Source: Aliterella sp. RAGGC_92
GTDB lineage: Bacteria; Cyanobacteriota; Cyanobacteriia; Cyanobacteriales; Chroococcidiopsidaceae
Direction: 5' to 3'
Length of the DNA: 17,607 bases
Assembly: GCA_030826005.1 (NCBI GenBank)
Contig: JAPJOW010000075.1
Location: 1-17,607, forward strand
How positions within the stretch are numbered: position 1 is the stretch's first letter; each line of letters begins with the position of its first letter. The notes beneath the pieces are model-generated. The model had not been told where the DNA came from. It did not search any database and was given only the letters and a program-made list of their open reading frames with translations. Shown here one piece after another: positions 1 to 6,432 of the stretch. Position numbers and translations under genes: made by a program.

Positions 1-119
1 AAATTAGCCAAGCCTTGATTGAGGGAATACAACGCCCTCGCCTCAAACTGGATTCTGTGGGATTCATAATTATTTCTGGGCGATCGCCTGTAGGAGAAAA
101 GGAGGTGAAGGGCTGGTGA
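1..119 (+). CDS. Possible 3' end of a gene cut by the window edge
   Basis: Reading from base 3, a frame stays open for 38 codons and ends at TGA 117-119; the other two plus-strand frames stop within the first 20 bases. The visible peptide begins ISQALIEGIQ and ends GEKEVKGW. I do not recognise it. A HIP1 site lies inside it. It may be the true C-terminus of a gene starting left of the window, or a chance open stretch. No terminator hairpin follows. Confidence 0.2.
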   Translation, partial: ISQALIEGIQRPRLKLDSVGFIIISGRSPVGEKEVKGW

Positions 120-187
120 TATTGCAACATTAACTTGTGTTATTGCGATCGCGCCTTAACTTCCCATGTTGGCAGGATATCAAAGGA

Positions 188-365
188 TATACAGAAAAAT
201 TCCGTATAATAAATCCTACAGGGTGGATATATGGAAAACTTCTGTTTAATCTCCAAATATGAATGTTATACGGAAAACTTCTGCATATCATACCTAATAA
301 TGCCTAGGATGCTTGTGTACTGTAATTTAGTCAAAGATTATATGGAAAATTTCGGTATAATAAAT
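188..365. repeat. Four 21-bp imperfect palindromes, operator-like
   Basis: Four related sites occur at 188-208, 228-248, 267-287 and 339-359. The consensus is two nine-base arms, TATAYGGAA and TTCYGTATA, around a three-base AAY centre. Site 1 is palindromic apart from one arm position; the others have one to three mismatches. Start-to-start spacings are 40, 39 and 72 bases, so the first three lie about four helical turns apart, on one DNA face. Sites 1 and 4 run on into the same tail (AATAAAT), so 27 bases are shared by direct repetition too. Regular spacing plus dyad symmetry suggests cooperative binding by a dimeric regulator, or iterons. I do not recognise the motif; it is not an NtcA, LexA or Fur box. 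Confidence 0.75.
356..361 (+). promoter_or_regulatory. Possible -10 element inside the fourth palindrome
   Basis: TATAAT at 356-361 overlaps the right arm of the last palindrome, 70 bases before the ATG at 431. No good -35 hexamer lies 16-18 bases upstream, so this is only a candidate. If real, a protein bound to the fourth palindrome would block RNA polymerase directly. Site 1 contains the same TATAAT at 205-210. Confidence 0.25.
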
Positions 366-430
366 AGTTAGTTGGCTTCGTTTCAGACTACCCTGTGTAG
401 ATTGCAATCCTCAGTGAGGAGTCATAGGAG

Positions 431-676
431 ATGACTAGTAATACTGAGATCGAGGAGCGATGGATTGAGGCTTGGAATGATTTGTTTGATATTGTTGGAG
501 AAAGGTGGCAAGTTAATTGCTTGCTTCCCGACGGTTTAATTGTGAATATCGAAGCTTGTAAGAGTTGGCTACAAGAATCAGCGTATCAAGGCTATTGCTT
601 GAGAGTTAAAGAAGGCTGGGTCAAAGGGAAACATGGCATTGTGGTTTCACGCTTCAAAGAGGGTGAATCGGTATAA
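431..676 (+). CDS. Small conserved-looking hypothetical protein (81 aa)
   Basis: An 81-residue soluble protein, acidic at the N-terminus (MTSNTEIEERW) and rich in Trp (five). It has no signal peptide or membrane segment. I know no named family, although short proteins of this look (EAWNDL near residue 14, CLLPDG near 30, SWLQES near 45) seem to recur in cyanobacteria; that is an impression, not a search. The ATG is preceded by GAGGAG at nine bases and by a closer AGGAG, a good translation signal. It ends 36 bases before vapB on the same strand, so co-transcription with the toxin-antitoxin pair is possible. The palindrome array lies immediately upstream and may control it. Confidence 0.6.
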   Translation: MTSNTEIEERWIEAWNDLFDIVGERWQVNCLLPDGLIVNIEACKSWLQESAYQGYCLRVKEGWVKGKHGIVVSRFKEGESV

Positions 677-712
677 TTTAGAGTAGAGTTTAGAATCAAC
701 CGTTGCGTTGCC

Positions 713-925
713 ATGCAAATTAGTCTAAATATTGATGAGTCTCTTATCAATGAAGCCCTTGAACTGACCAATCTTTCTACACAAGAAGAACTGGTAAACC
801 TGGCTTTAATAGAACTGGTGCGATCGCGACGCAAGAAAAACCTTTTTGACCTCGTAGGGCAAATTCAGTTTAGCGAAGACTTCGACCACAAAGACCTGCG
901 CGAGACTCGTCATGCTGCTGATTGA
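713..925 (+). CDS. vapB: VapB-type antitoxin
   Basis: A 70-residue protein with the layout of VapB-family antitoxins. A short beta strand (MQISLNID) and two helices give a ribbon-helix-helix DNA-binding N-terminus (about 1-40). A basic linker (RSRRKK, 37-42) follows, then an acidic, flexible C-terminus with GQIQFSEDFD (about 49-58), the part that normally blocks the toxin active site. It overlaps the next gene by 14 bases, the usual coupling in vapBC operons. By family knowledge it should neutralise the downstream nuclease and repress its own promoter, alone or as a complex. The assignment rests on this architecture and the adjacent PIN gene. Confidence 0.85.
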   Translation: MQISLNIDESLINEALELTNLSTQEELVNLALIELVRSRRKKNLFDLVGQIQFSEDFDHKDLRETRHAAD

Positions 926-1310
926 TACGTCGGTTTGGATCGGTGTCTTCCGCGATCGCCCAAGTCAAGTCCGTCAAAAGCTCGAAACGCTGATTAACGA
1001 TCGTGACTTTTTACTGACACGATTCACTCAGCTTGAACTGCTTCAGGGGAGCTTGAACGAAAAAGAGTGGACACTTCTTGCCACCTATCTGGAAACTCAA
1101 GACTACATTGAACTGACGAGTAATTCCTGGCAAGCAGCAGCCCGAATTTTCTATGATTTGCGTCGTCAAGGGCTGACAGTTCGGAGTCCGATTGATTGCT
1201 GTATCGCTCAAGCCGCCTTGGAGAATGATTTATTGTTGATTCATAACGATCGAGACTTTGAGACGATTGCTCAAGTGCGATCGCTTCAGCACTTCCGCTT
1301 TCAACCTTGA
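912..1310 (+). CDS. vapC: VapC-type PIN-domain ribonuclease toxin
   Basis: A 132-residue PIN domain of normal VapC length. The acidic residues that bind Mg2+ or Mn2+ are visible: D5 in LLIDTSVW, E42 in TQLELLQGS, D95 in SPIDCCIA, and D113/D115 in HNDRDF. All are intact, so the enzyme looks functional. VapC toxins cleave RNA, often initiator tRNA or other tRNA anticodon loops or the 23S rRNA sarcin-ricin loop; the target cannot be read from sequence. The start is ATG 912 inside the end of vapB, with no independent ribosome site needed because of translational coupling. HIP1-type sequences within the gene suggest long residence in a cyanobacterial genome. Confidence 0.9.
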   Translation: MLLIDTSVWIGVFRDRPSQVRQKLETLINDRDFLLTRFTQLELLQGSLNEKEWTLLATYLETQDYIELTSNSWQAAARIFYDLRRQGLTVRSPIDCCIAQAALENDLLLIHNDRDFETIAQVRSLQHFRFQP

Positions 1311-1819
1311 ACCTTTTGGGAGCTAATCGGTAATTACAGGACGACGGGGCGTATTTTGAGGATCTCGGTGAGGGCAGCCAGCTAATCGGTCGTTGGAGCG
1401 GCGGTTTGAAGTTTTCTAATCTGCATTCTAGGCTATCTGCCGCCGCTCAAATTAGTTGTTATGCTGCAAGTTCTGGATGGAATTATTTGCCTGCCAATGT
1501 TTAGCGAGTTACCTAGAGCAATTTCACTGCTTGAAAATACGGAGCAGCTTTTTAAACTGTTTTATATGGCGTGATTATGGGAGAATTCGTGAGATTAGGA
1601 TTGCTGTACGCGATCGCCTCTTTTATCTTCACGTCAACAAATAATTCTAAACTTCAAGCTTTGAAAATTATAAATGCGATCGCCTTCATTCCCTTTGAGT
1701 ATTGAGATGGCGATCGCAAGTTTTCTTGATATTAAAGACTTCAAAAGGCTATCCTACAAAAGGATTTCAAGATTTTTTAAGCTTATTGCCCAATAAGTCG
1801 GATGACGATAATTTTAATT
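1311..1819. other. Gene-poor spacer between two toxin-antitoxin modules
   Basis: About 500 bases with no convincing gene. Visible structure: an 11-bp direct repeat AGCTAATCGGT at 1321-1331 and 1380-1390, a GC-rich inverted repeat at 1396-1448, and a 56-codon frame without ATG between stops at 1331 and 1502. Short ATG or TTG frames exist at 1456-1644 (62 codons), 1461-1577 and 1577-1705, but none has recognisable composition or family features. The last 200 bases are AT-rich with two HIP1-type sites. The stretch may be the residue of a decayed gene. Confidence 0.5.
1396..1448. repeat. GC-rich inverted repeat after vapC
   Basis: GAGCGGCGG at 1396-1404 is the exact reverse complement of CCGCCGCTC at 1440-1448, separated by 35 AT-rich bases. 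Flanking TT and AA could lengthen the stem past a one-base bulge. The loop is long for an intrinsic terminator and no T-run follows, so a structured untranslated region, small RNA or remnant of a mobile element is equally possible. Confidence 0.45.
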
Positions 1820-2047
1820 ATGAACTACCGAAACTACATCACGATTGAACCAAATAAACGCGGTGGTAAGCCTTGTGTGCGTGGCTTGCGAATTACGGTT
1901 TATGAAGTGCTTGAGTACCTGGCTTCCGAGATGACTGAGGCAGAAATTCTAGACGATTTTCCCGATCTAACGCGAGAAGATTTAAAAGCCTGCATAGCTT
2001 ATGCTGCTGACCGCGAGCGTCGGTTTATGACTCCATTATCCACATGA
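1820..2047 (+). CDS. DUF433-family antitoxin-like protein
   Basis: A 75-residue protein from ATG 1820 (MNYRNYITIEP); an in-frame ATG at 1802 would add six residues (MTIILI). The shorter form begins where family members usually do. The family signature is clear: GGKPCVRGLRITVYEVLEYL (about 15-34), then the AEILDDFPDLTREDL helix segment. DUF433 proteins have a winged-helix-like fold and usually sit before a PIN-like DUF5615 gene, as here, which supports an antitoxin and autorepressor role. The stop TGA overlaps the next ATG as ATGA. No clear Shine-Dalgarno precedes either start. Confidence 0.85.
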   Translation: MNYRNYITIEPNKRGGKPCVRGLRITVYEVLEYLASEMTEAEILDDFPDLTREDLKACIAYAADRERRFMTPLST

Positions 2048-2376
2048 AATTGCTTTTTGATGAAAATTTGTCGCCCAAGTTACCGAATCGTTTGAGCGAT
2101 CTATTTCCAAATTCGCTGCACGTCCGAGATGTAGGCATGAAAGCAACAATCGACCCTGTAGTTTGGGATTATGCAAAAGAGAATAATTTGATGATTGTCT
2201 CGAAAGATGCGGATATGCACGATCTAAGCTTAGTATTTGGGAATCCACCGAAAGTTATTTGGCTTCGCCTTGGCAACTGTTCGACATTACAAGTTGAAAA
2301 TTTGTTGCGTCGAGATTTTAACGCGATCGCCTTATTTTATGAAGATGAAAGTTTATCGCTGCTTGCTTTGTCATAA
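2044..2376 (+). CDS. DUF5615 PIN-like protein, probable toxin
   Basis: A 110-residue protein of the DUF5615 (Mut7-C/PIN-like) family. It starts with MKLLFDENLSPKL, which supplies D6, E7 and N8. A middle segment DPVVWDYAKENNLMIVSKDA (38-57) carries the acidic pair D55/D57 in SKDADMHDL, and a hydrophobic strand VIWLRLGN follows at 71-78. These match the metal-binding acidic cluster expected of a PIN-fold nuclease. The gene overlaps the DUF433 gene by four bases (ATGA), so the two are translated together. Family knowledge makes it the likely toxin of the pair, though nuclease activity is less well shown here than for VapC. Confidence 0.85.
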   Translation: MKLLFDENLSPKLPNRLSDLFPNSLHVRDVGMKATIDPVVWDYAKENNLMIVSKDADMHDLSLVFGNPPKVIWLRLGNCSTLQVENLLRRDFNAIALFYEDESLSLLALS

Positions 2377-2439
2377 TGTACCAATGGCTTTAAAGCTTTT
2401 TCCAGGCTTTCTGCAAATAGAGAAAACATAATAGCGATC

Positions 2440-2479
2440 GCATAAAACCCCAACTTTCGGCAAGTCGGCGTTGTTATGC
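2440..2479. repeat. Bulged inverted repeat downstream of the DUF5615 gene
   Basis: GCATAA (2440-2445) pairs with TTATGC (2474-2479), and CAAC (2451-2454) with GTTG (2470-2473), leaving a five-base bulge on one side. It lies between the convergent DUF5615 and M16 genes. It could be part of a transcription end for either strand, but no T-run follows closely, so the role is uncertain. Confidence 0.3.
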
Positions 2480-2507
2480 AAAATTGTCTGCGACGGGTGA
2501 TAGACAA
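2480..2507 (-). terminator. Possible terminator of the M16 peptidase operon
   Basis: Read on the minus strand, TTGTCT (2507-2502) and AGACAA (2489-2484) form a six-base stem with a 12-base loop, followed by TTTT. It lies 34 bases past the stop of the downstream M16 gene. The stem is short and only half GC, so this is a modest candidate. Confidence 0.35.
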
Positions 2508-2540
2508 AGCTACCAAAAAAAGACGAATTTTAGGGTTTGA

Positions 2541-3812
2541 TTAAGCTGCCAAATCATTTAAAGCTGTTTCTGGCCCAACTATAGATATATAAGGCTCGGT
2601 AAAGTAACGATTTGCTGCTCTTAGAGTATCGGCGGTTGTTACTTCCTTTACTTGCTGTTGAAACTTAGTATCAAACTCGATTCCCAAGCCAATGCTTTCG
2701 TACCAGCCGTACACTTGAGCGATTTGAGCGTTGGTTTGTTTGCCTAAAGCGTACTGTCCCAAAAGCTTGTTTTTAGCTGTTTGCAAAGCGGCTTCGCTTA
2801 GTTCGGCGCTGCATAATAAATCGACTTCTGTTTGCAACCCTTCACGGGCGATCGCAGTATTTTCGGGCGCTGTACCCATATAAACTACAAACTGAGCTAT
2901 ATCTTGCTTTGTCGGATAAAATGCCGAAACATCGTAAGCTAATCCGCGTTTTTCTCGCAATTCTACAAATAACCGACTAGAAAGCCCGTTACCTAAATAA
3001 GTAGAAAGCAACTTTAACGCCGTATAATCAGCGTCAAGCACCGCCGGAGCAAGATAACCAAGCATAACTATAGATTGCTGGGTTTGCTTGGGTGTCATTG
3101 TTGGGTAAGGCGCAGATATAAGAGGGGGAAAATTGAGCGTTGGTAAAGGAGTAGTAGGGGCTTGCCAATTACCAAACACTTCTTCTACCATTGAAACCGC
3201 ATCTTTTTTACTTACGCGCCCAGCCATACTAATTACTAAGTTATCTGGGCGAAAATGGGTCTGATGAAACTTTTGTAAGTCTTCTTTTGTGAGATTAGTT
3301 ACCGTTTCTTGCGTCCCCAAGGCTGACATAGCATAGGGGTGGTTTTGGTACATGGCTTGACGCAACTTATCAAAAGCAATGCTAAAGGGTTGCTCTTGCT
3401 GAGAACGAATATTTTGTAAAGTTAAACGCCGCTCTAATGCTACTTCTATTTCGGGGAAAGTCGGAAATCTCAATATTTGCCCCGCGAGTTCTAACATTGA
3501 GGGCATATCATTAGTTACAGTTTTGAGGCTGAGAACGAAGTAATCTCCCGCCGCATCGGTACTTAAACTTGCTCCCAATGATTCTACGCGATCGCCTATT
3601 TCAAAGGAAGAAAGTTTTTGCGTTCCTTTAGTAATTACATTTGATAATAAGTGTGCAAGTCCCGCTTGCTGAGGCGCTTCCCAACTACTACCCGCACGGA
3701 TAAATAGCCGCGCTGCAATAATATCGGCTACGGGGTTTTCGGCTACTAGGATCGTTATCCCATTACTTAAAACTGTGCGTTGAATAGCTTGATTTTGTAG
3801 TTGAGTTGTCAC
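2541..3812 (-). CDS. M16 peptidase-like subunit without the zinc motif
   Basis: A 423-residue M16B protein with the two-lobed pitrilysin fold but a degenerate metal site: the HxxEH box is H54-L-L-S57-N58, so both Glu and second His are lost. It keeps the C-terminal-lobe segment GNGLSSRLFVELREKRGLAY (274-293) with the Arg/Tyr pair that positions substrate in two-subunit enzymes. By family knowledge it should pair with the zinc-bearing subunit encoded just upstream to form a clamshell heterodimer that degrades or trims peptides. The start is GTG with AAGGA about nine bases before it; a stop lies five codons upstream in frame, so no ATG start is available. No signal peptide is seen, so it is probably cytoplasmic. 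Confidence 0.88.
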   Translation of the reverse strand: MTTQLQNQAIQRTVLSNGITILVAENPVADIIAARLFIRAGSSWEAPQQAGLAHLLSNVITKGTQKLSSFEIGDRVESLGASLSTDAAGDYFVLSLKTVTNDMPSMLELAGQILRFPTFPEIEVALERRLTLQNIRSQQEQPFSIAFDKLRQAMYQNHPYAMSALGTQETVTNLTKEDLQKFHQTHFRPDNLVISMAGRVSKKDAVSMVEEVFGNWQAPTTPLPTLNFPPLISAPYPTMTPKQTQQSIVMLGYLAPAVLDADYTALKLLSTYLGNGLSSRLFVELREKRGLAYDVSAFYPTKQDIAQFVVYMGTAPENTAIAREGLQTEVDLLCSAELSEAALQTAKNKLLGQYALGKQTNAQIAQVYGWYESIGLGIEFDTKFQQQVKEVTTADTLRAANRYFTEPYISIVGPETALNDLAA

Positions 3813-3849
3813 GCCCGGTAGTCCTTAACTTTTGATTACTTTTTTAACG

Positions 3850-5121
3850 CTAACAAGGTTTGAGTACAGTTACCGCATACTGAGAGGGAGATAAATACTG
3901 ACGAGCTAATAATTGTAGCTCTTCACTCTCAAAAGATCGCACTTCTTGGGGATAACGTAAAGCTAGTTCTGGCGAAGCGATCGTGCTGTAATATCCGTAA
4001 AGTCCCGCAATTTGGCTTGGCGTTTCGGTGTAGAAAGTGTAATCGTTACACATTAACCGTTTGCAACGTTCGAGTTCCGAGGGGCATATAGGATTAGTTT
4101 GCAATTCTTCTAAGCCAGCACGAATCAAAAATTCTACTCTTTCCAATTGCTCAGAATCTAGCCAAGCCGTTATTGTAAATAAACTTGACTCTCTTTGTAA
4201 GGAAAAGTCGCAATTAATGCTTTGTACCAATTGCCGTTCTTCTCTTAATTCTTTCACCAAACGGCAAGACCTACCGCCAGCTAATATAACTGAAATTAAA
4301 TCTAAACCGTAGGCGTGGCGAAATTGGTTTACACCAGGTCCAATCCATGCCATCATTAAGCGCGCCTGTTCTAAGTTGGGTAGTTTTATCTCTTGACGGC
4401 GAACACCTGCAAGTAAATATTCGTTTAGTTTAATTTCTGGGCGATCGCACTTTTCAATAGCTAACTTATTTTTGCGCTCAAAGTTACTTGTAACTAATTC
4501 CAACGCTCGATCTTCTTCCACTTTTCCCACAACTACCACTGTCATATTTTCCGGTTGGTAGTAGGTATGATGAAACGATCGCATGGCGGCGGCGGAATGC
4601 TGAAGCAAACTATCTTTTGTCCCTAAAACTGAACGTCCGTAAGGATGAAGTTGGTATACGCTTTCGCTTAGAGCTTGAAACCCAATCCAGTCTGGATCGT
4701 CGTAACAAGAGCTAATTTCTTCTAAAACTACATCTCGTTCTCGATCAAATTCATCTTCAGGAATTGCGGCATTTAATAGCAAGTCAGCCAGATAAGGTAA
4801 AGTATCAGCTAAATAAGCCGTAGCAGTAGTTAAAAAGTAATGAGCGTAGTCGTGACTTGTAGAGGCGTTTGTCATCCCGCCATTATTTTCAATTATGCGG
4901 TCAAATTCTCCGGGATTAATAACAGACGTACCTTTAAAAATCATGTGTTCGAGAAAGTGCGCCATTCCCGACCAATTTTCCGGTTCTTTTACTGCGCCAG
5001 CGTTTATCCACACGTCTGCTACAACTACCGACGTGGTGCTTAGGTATTGATGAATAACGGTTAATCCGCTATCTAGTTTAAAGATATTCGCTGTAGGTAA
5101 GGGAGCAGTTAGCAGTTGCAA
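3850..5121 (-). CDS. M16 zinc metallopeptidase, catalytic subunit
   Basis: A 423-residue M16B peptidase carrying the inverted zinc motif H55-F-L-E58-H59 (GMAHFLEHMIFKGT) and the downstream glutamate ligand in ERDVVLEEIS (E134/E135). The C-terminal lobe is present (AGGRSCRLVKELREERQLVQ near 282-301), but Tyr of the usual Arg/Tyr pair is not evident, which the partner protein supplies. It is the first gene of a two-gene operon, 37 bases before the partner. The start is TTG, with an in-frame TAA directly before it and no ATG nearby, so weak translation initiation is likely. Peptide or presequence-like degradation is the expected role; the substrate is unknown. Confidence 0.9.
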   Translation of the reverse strand: MQLLTAPLPTANIFKLDSGLTVIHQYLSTTSVVVADVWINAGAVKEPENWSGMAHFLEHMIFKGTSVINPGEFDRIIENNGGMTNASTSHDYAHYFLTTATAYLADTLPYLADLLLNAAIPEDEFDRERDVVLEEISSCYDDPDWIGFQALSESVYQLHPYGRSVLGTKDSLLQHSAAAMRSFHHTYYQPENMTVVVVGKVEEDRALELVTSNFERKNKLAIEKCDRPEIKLNEYLLAGVRRQEIKLPNLEQARLMMAWIGPGVNQFRHAYGLDLISVILAGGRSCRLVKELREERQLVQSINCDFSLQRESSLFTITAWLDSEQLERVEFLIRAGLEELQTNPICPSELERCKRLMCNDYTFYTETPSQIAGLYGYYSTIASPELALRYPQEVRSFESEELQLLARQYLSPSQYAVTVLKPC

Positions 5122-5210
5122 TTAACAAGCTTTAACTAAAATTTAATCTTAATATAATAACGTTTTTAGGTAATAAAAGTTGCACTAATTGCTACTATTT
5201 TAGGCTTGGT

Positions 5211-5240
5211 GAAAAGAGGCAATAATTATCGCCTCTTTTC
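5211..5240 (-). terminator. Rho-independent terminator after mrp
   Basis: GAAAAGAGGC (5211-5220) and GCCTCTTTTC (5231-5240) make a perfect ten-base stem with a ten-base loop. On the minus strand it begins seven bases after the mrp stop; the T-rich 3' arm supplies the T-run. It isolates mrp from the M16 operon downstream. Confidence 0.75.
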
Positions 5241-5247
5241 GTTAAAA

Positions 5248-6318
5248 CTACGTTAAAGCTGCAACGGAGACTTTTCCGGCGATATTTAACGCGATCGCAA
5301 CCAAAGCTTTAGCGGACGCTGATTCGGGTTCGGCAACTACAATCGGGATACCGCGATCGCCTCCTTGTCTTAAAGCAATTTCTAAAGGTATACAGCCAAG
5401 TAAAGGTACACCCATTTCTTTCGCGGTTTTTTCCCCACCACCAGAACCAAAAATATCGTACTGTTTATCGGGCATATCTGGGGGGATAAAATAACTCATA
5501 TTTTCCACCATTCCCAATACTGGAACGTGCATCTGCTCAAACATTTTTAGCCCTTTTCGGGAGTCTAGCAGCGCCACGCTCTGGGGTGTTGTGACAATTA
5601 CCGCCCCCGCCATTGGTACAGCTTGAACTAGCGTTAGTTGCGCGTCACCCGTGCCTGGGGGCATATCAACAATGAGATAATCCAATTCTCCCCACTGGAC
5701 TTGATAGAGAAACTGACGAATTACGCCGTTTAACATGGGTCCGCGCCAAACTACAGGCTGATCGCGGTCAATTAAAAAGCCCATCGAGACGAGTTTCACG
5801 CCGTGATTAAAAGCAGGTTCTAGTACGTCTTGTTTGCCATCGTTTTGTACCAGTATTTTCGCTTCCGCAAGTCCTAGCATAGTCGGCGCGTTTGGCCCGT
5901 AAATATCCGCATCTAGCAAGCCAACTTTTGCCCCCGTTTGTGCCAAAGCCACAGCAATATTTACAGCGACAGTGCTTTTACCTACGCCACCTTTACCGCT
6001 AGAAATTGCCAAAATATTTTTTACTCCAGCTATTCCCGTGCGATCGGGTAAGCCTTTTTGTTGGGGAGTTTCGGCGGTTACATCTACCAAAACCTCGGTT
6101 ACGCCGGGTAATTTTTTTACCGCTCTAGTACAATCATCTACAATAAATTCTCGCAACGGACAAGCGGGGGTTGTAAGTACCAAAGTAAAACTAACTTTAC
6201 CGTTATCAATGACAACGTTGCGAATCATATTTAGTTCTACTAGGCTTTTTTGCAGTTCTGGATCTTGAACTGGTCGCAATACTTCTAATACTGAACTAGC
6301 GTTAAGGGTTTCTATCAT
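5248..6318 (-). CDS. mrp: Mrp/ApbC-type Fe-S cluster carrier ATPase
   Basis: A 356-residue P-loop protein of the Mrp/NBP35 class, related to plant HCF101. An N-terminal MIP18/DUF59 domain (about 5-85) holds a conserved Cys in TTPACP (C53). The ATPase domain follows: deviant Walker A SGKGGVGKST (107-116), DADIYGP (136-142) and VDMPPGTGD (217-225). Such proteins hold a 4Fe-4S cluster transiently and pass it to apoproteins, including photosystem I and ferredoxin-type targets in chloroplasts. The CxxC cluster motif of bacterial ApbC is absent: that stretch reads MSYFIPPDMPDKQYDIFG (274-291). The ATG start gives the expected length. It lies 114 bases downstream of the SRPBCC gene. Confidence 0.93.
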   Translation of the reverse strand: MIETLNASSVLEVLRPVQDPELQKSLVELNMIRNVVIDNGKVSFTLVLTTPACPLREFIVDDCTRAVKKLPGVTEVLVDVTAETPQQKGLPDRTGIAGVKNILAISSGKGGVGKSTVAVNIAVALAQTGAKVGLLDADIYGPNAPTMLGLAEAKILVQNDGKQDVLEPAFNHGVKLVSMGFLIDRDQPVVWRGPMLNGVIRQFLYQVQWGELDYLIVDMPPGTGDAQLTLVQAVPMAGAVIVTTPQSVALLDSRKGLKMFEQMHVPVLGMVENMSYFIPPDMPDKQYDIFGSGGGEKTAKEMGVPLLGCIPLEIALRQGGDRGIPIVVAEPESASAKALVAIALNIAGKVSVAALT

Positions 6319-6355
6319 GGTGTTTTTTAAAAGAGCAAAGCATAAAGCAGAGATT

Positions 6356-6414
6356 GTACTTCTTACTGCATCTTAGTCTTCATCGCTGAAGTACGTCTTT
6401 GTTTAGCGAACAAA
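6356..6414. repeat. Inverted repeats between the SRPBCC gene and mrp
   Basis: GTACTTC (6356-6362) and GAAGTAC (6388-6394) are exact inverted copies 25 bases apart. Nearer the SRPBCC stop, TTTGTT (6398-6403) and AACAAA (6409-6414) make a small AT hairpin. Neither looks like a strong terminator. They could be operator or attenuation elements ahead of mrp, whose start is 38 bases beyond. Confidence 0.3.
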
Positions 6415-6432
6415 TAAATCTATAAGTTGCAT

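Larger units (their letters stand above)
120..430. other. Intergenic region dominated by a palindrome array
   Basis: This stretch has no convincing open frame. Its left part holds a HIP1-like site near 145-153. The rest is AT-rich and carries the four palindromes described separately. Just before the gene at 431 there is a Shine-Dalgarno-like GAGGAG at 416-421, nine bases before the ATG. No promoter with two good hexamers at proper spacing could be assigned. Confidence 0.5.

Noticed and set aside
188..365. CRISPR-like array
   Set aside because: Only four degenerate copies, with a 39, 40 and 72 base spacing and no conserved repeat length or unique uniform spacers; no cas genes. Dyad symmetry fits protein-binding sites better.
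1456..1644. 62-codon open frame starting at TTG after vapC
   Set aside because: Cys/Phe-rich, no ribosome site, no family likeness, and other frames in the same stretch are similarly open.
1577..1705. 42-codon ATG frame with hydrophobic N-terminus, possible small toxin
   Set aside because: Its sequence runs through two HIP1 sites and AT-rich DNA, with no recognisable features or ribosome site.
5972..6268. 98-codon plus-strand open frame
   Set aside because: Antisense to the N-terminal half of mrp, whose motifs are unmistakable.
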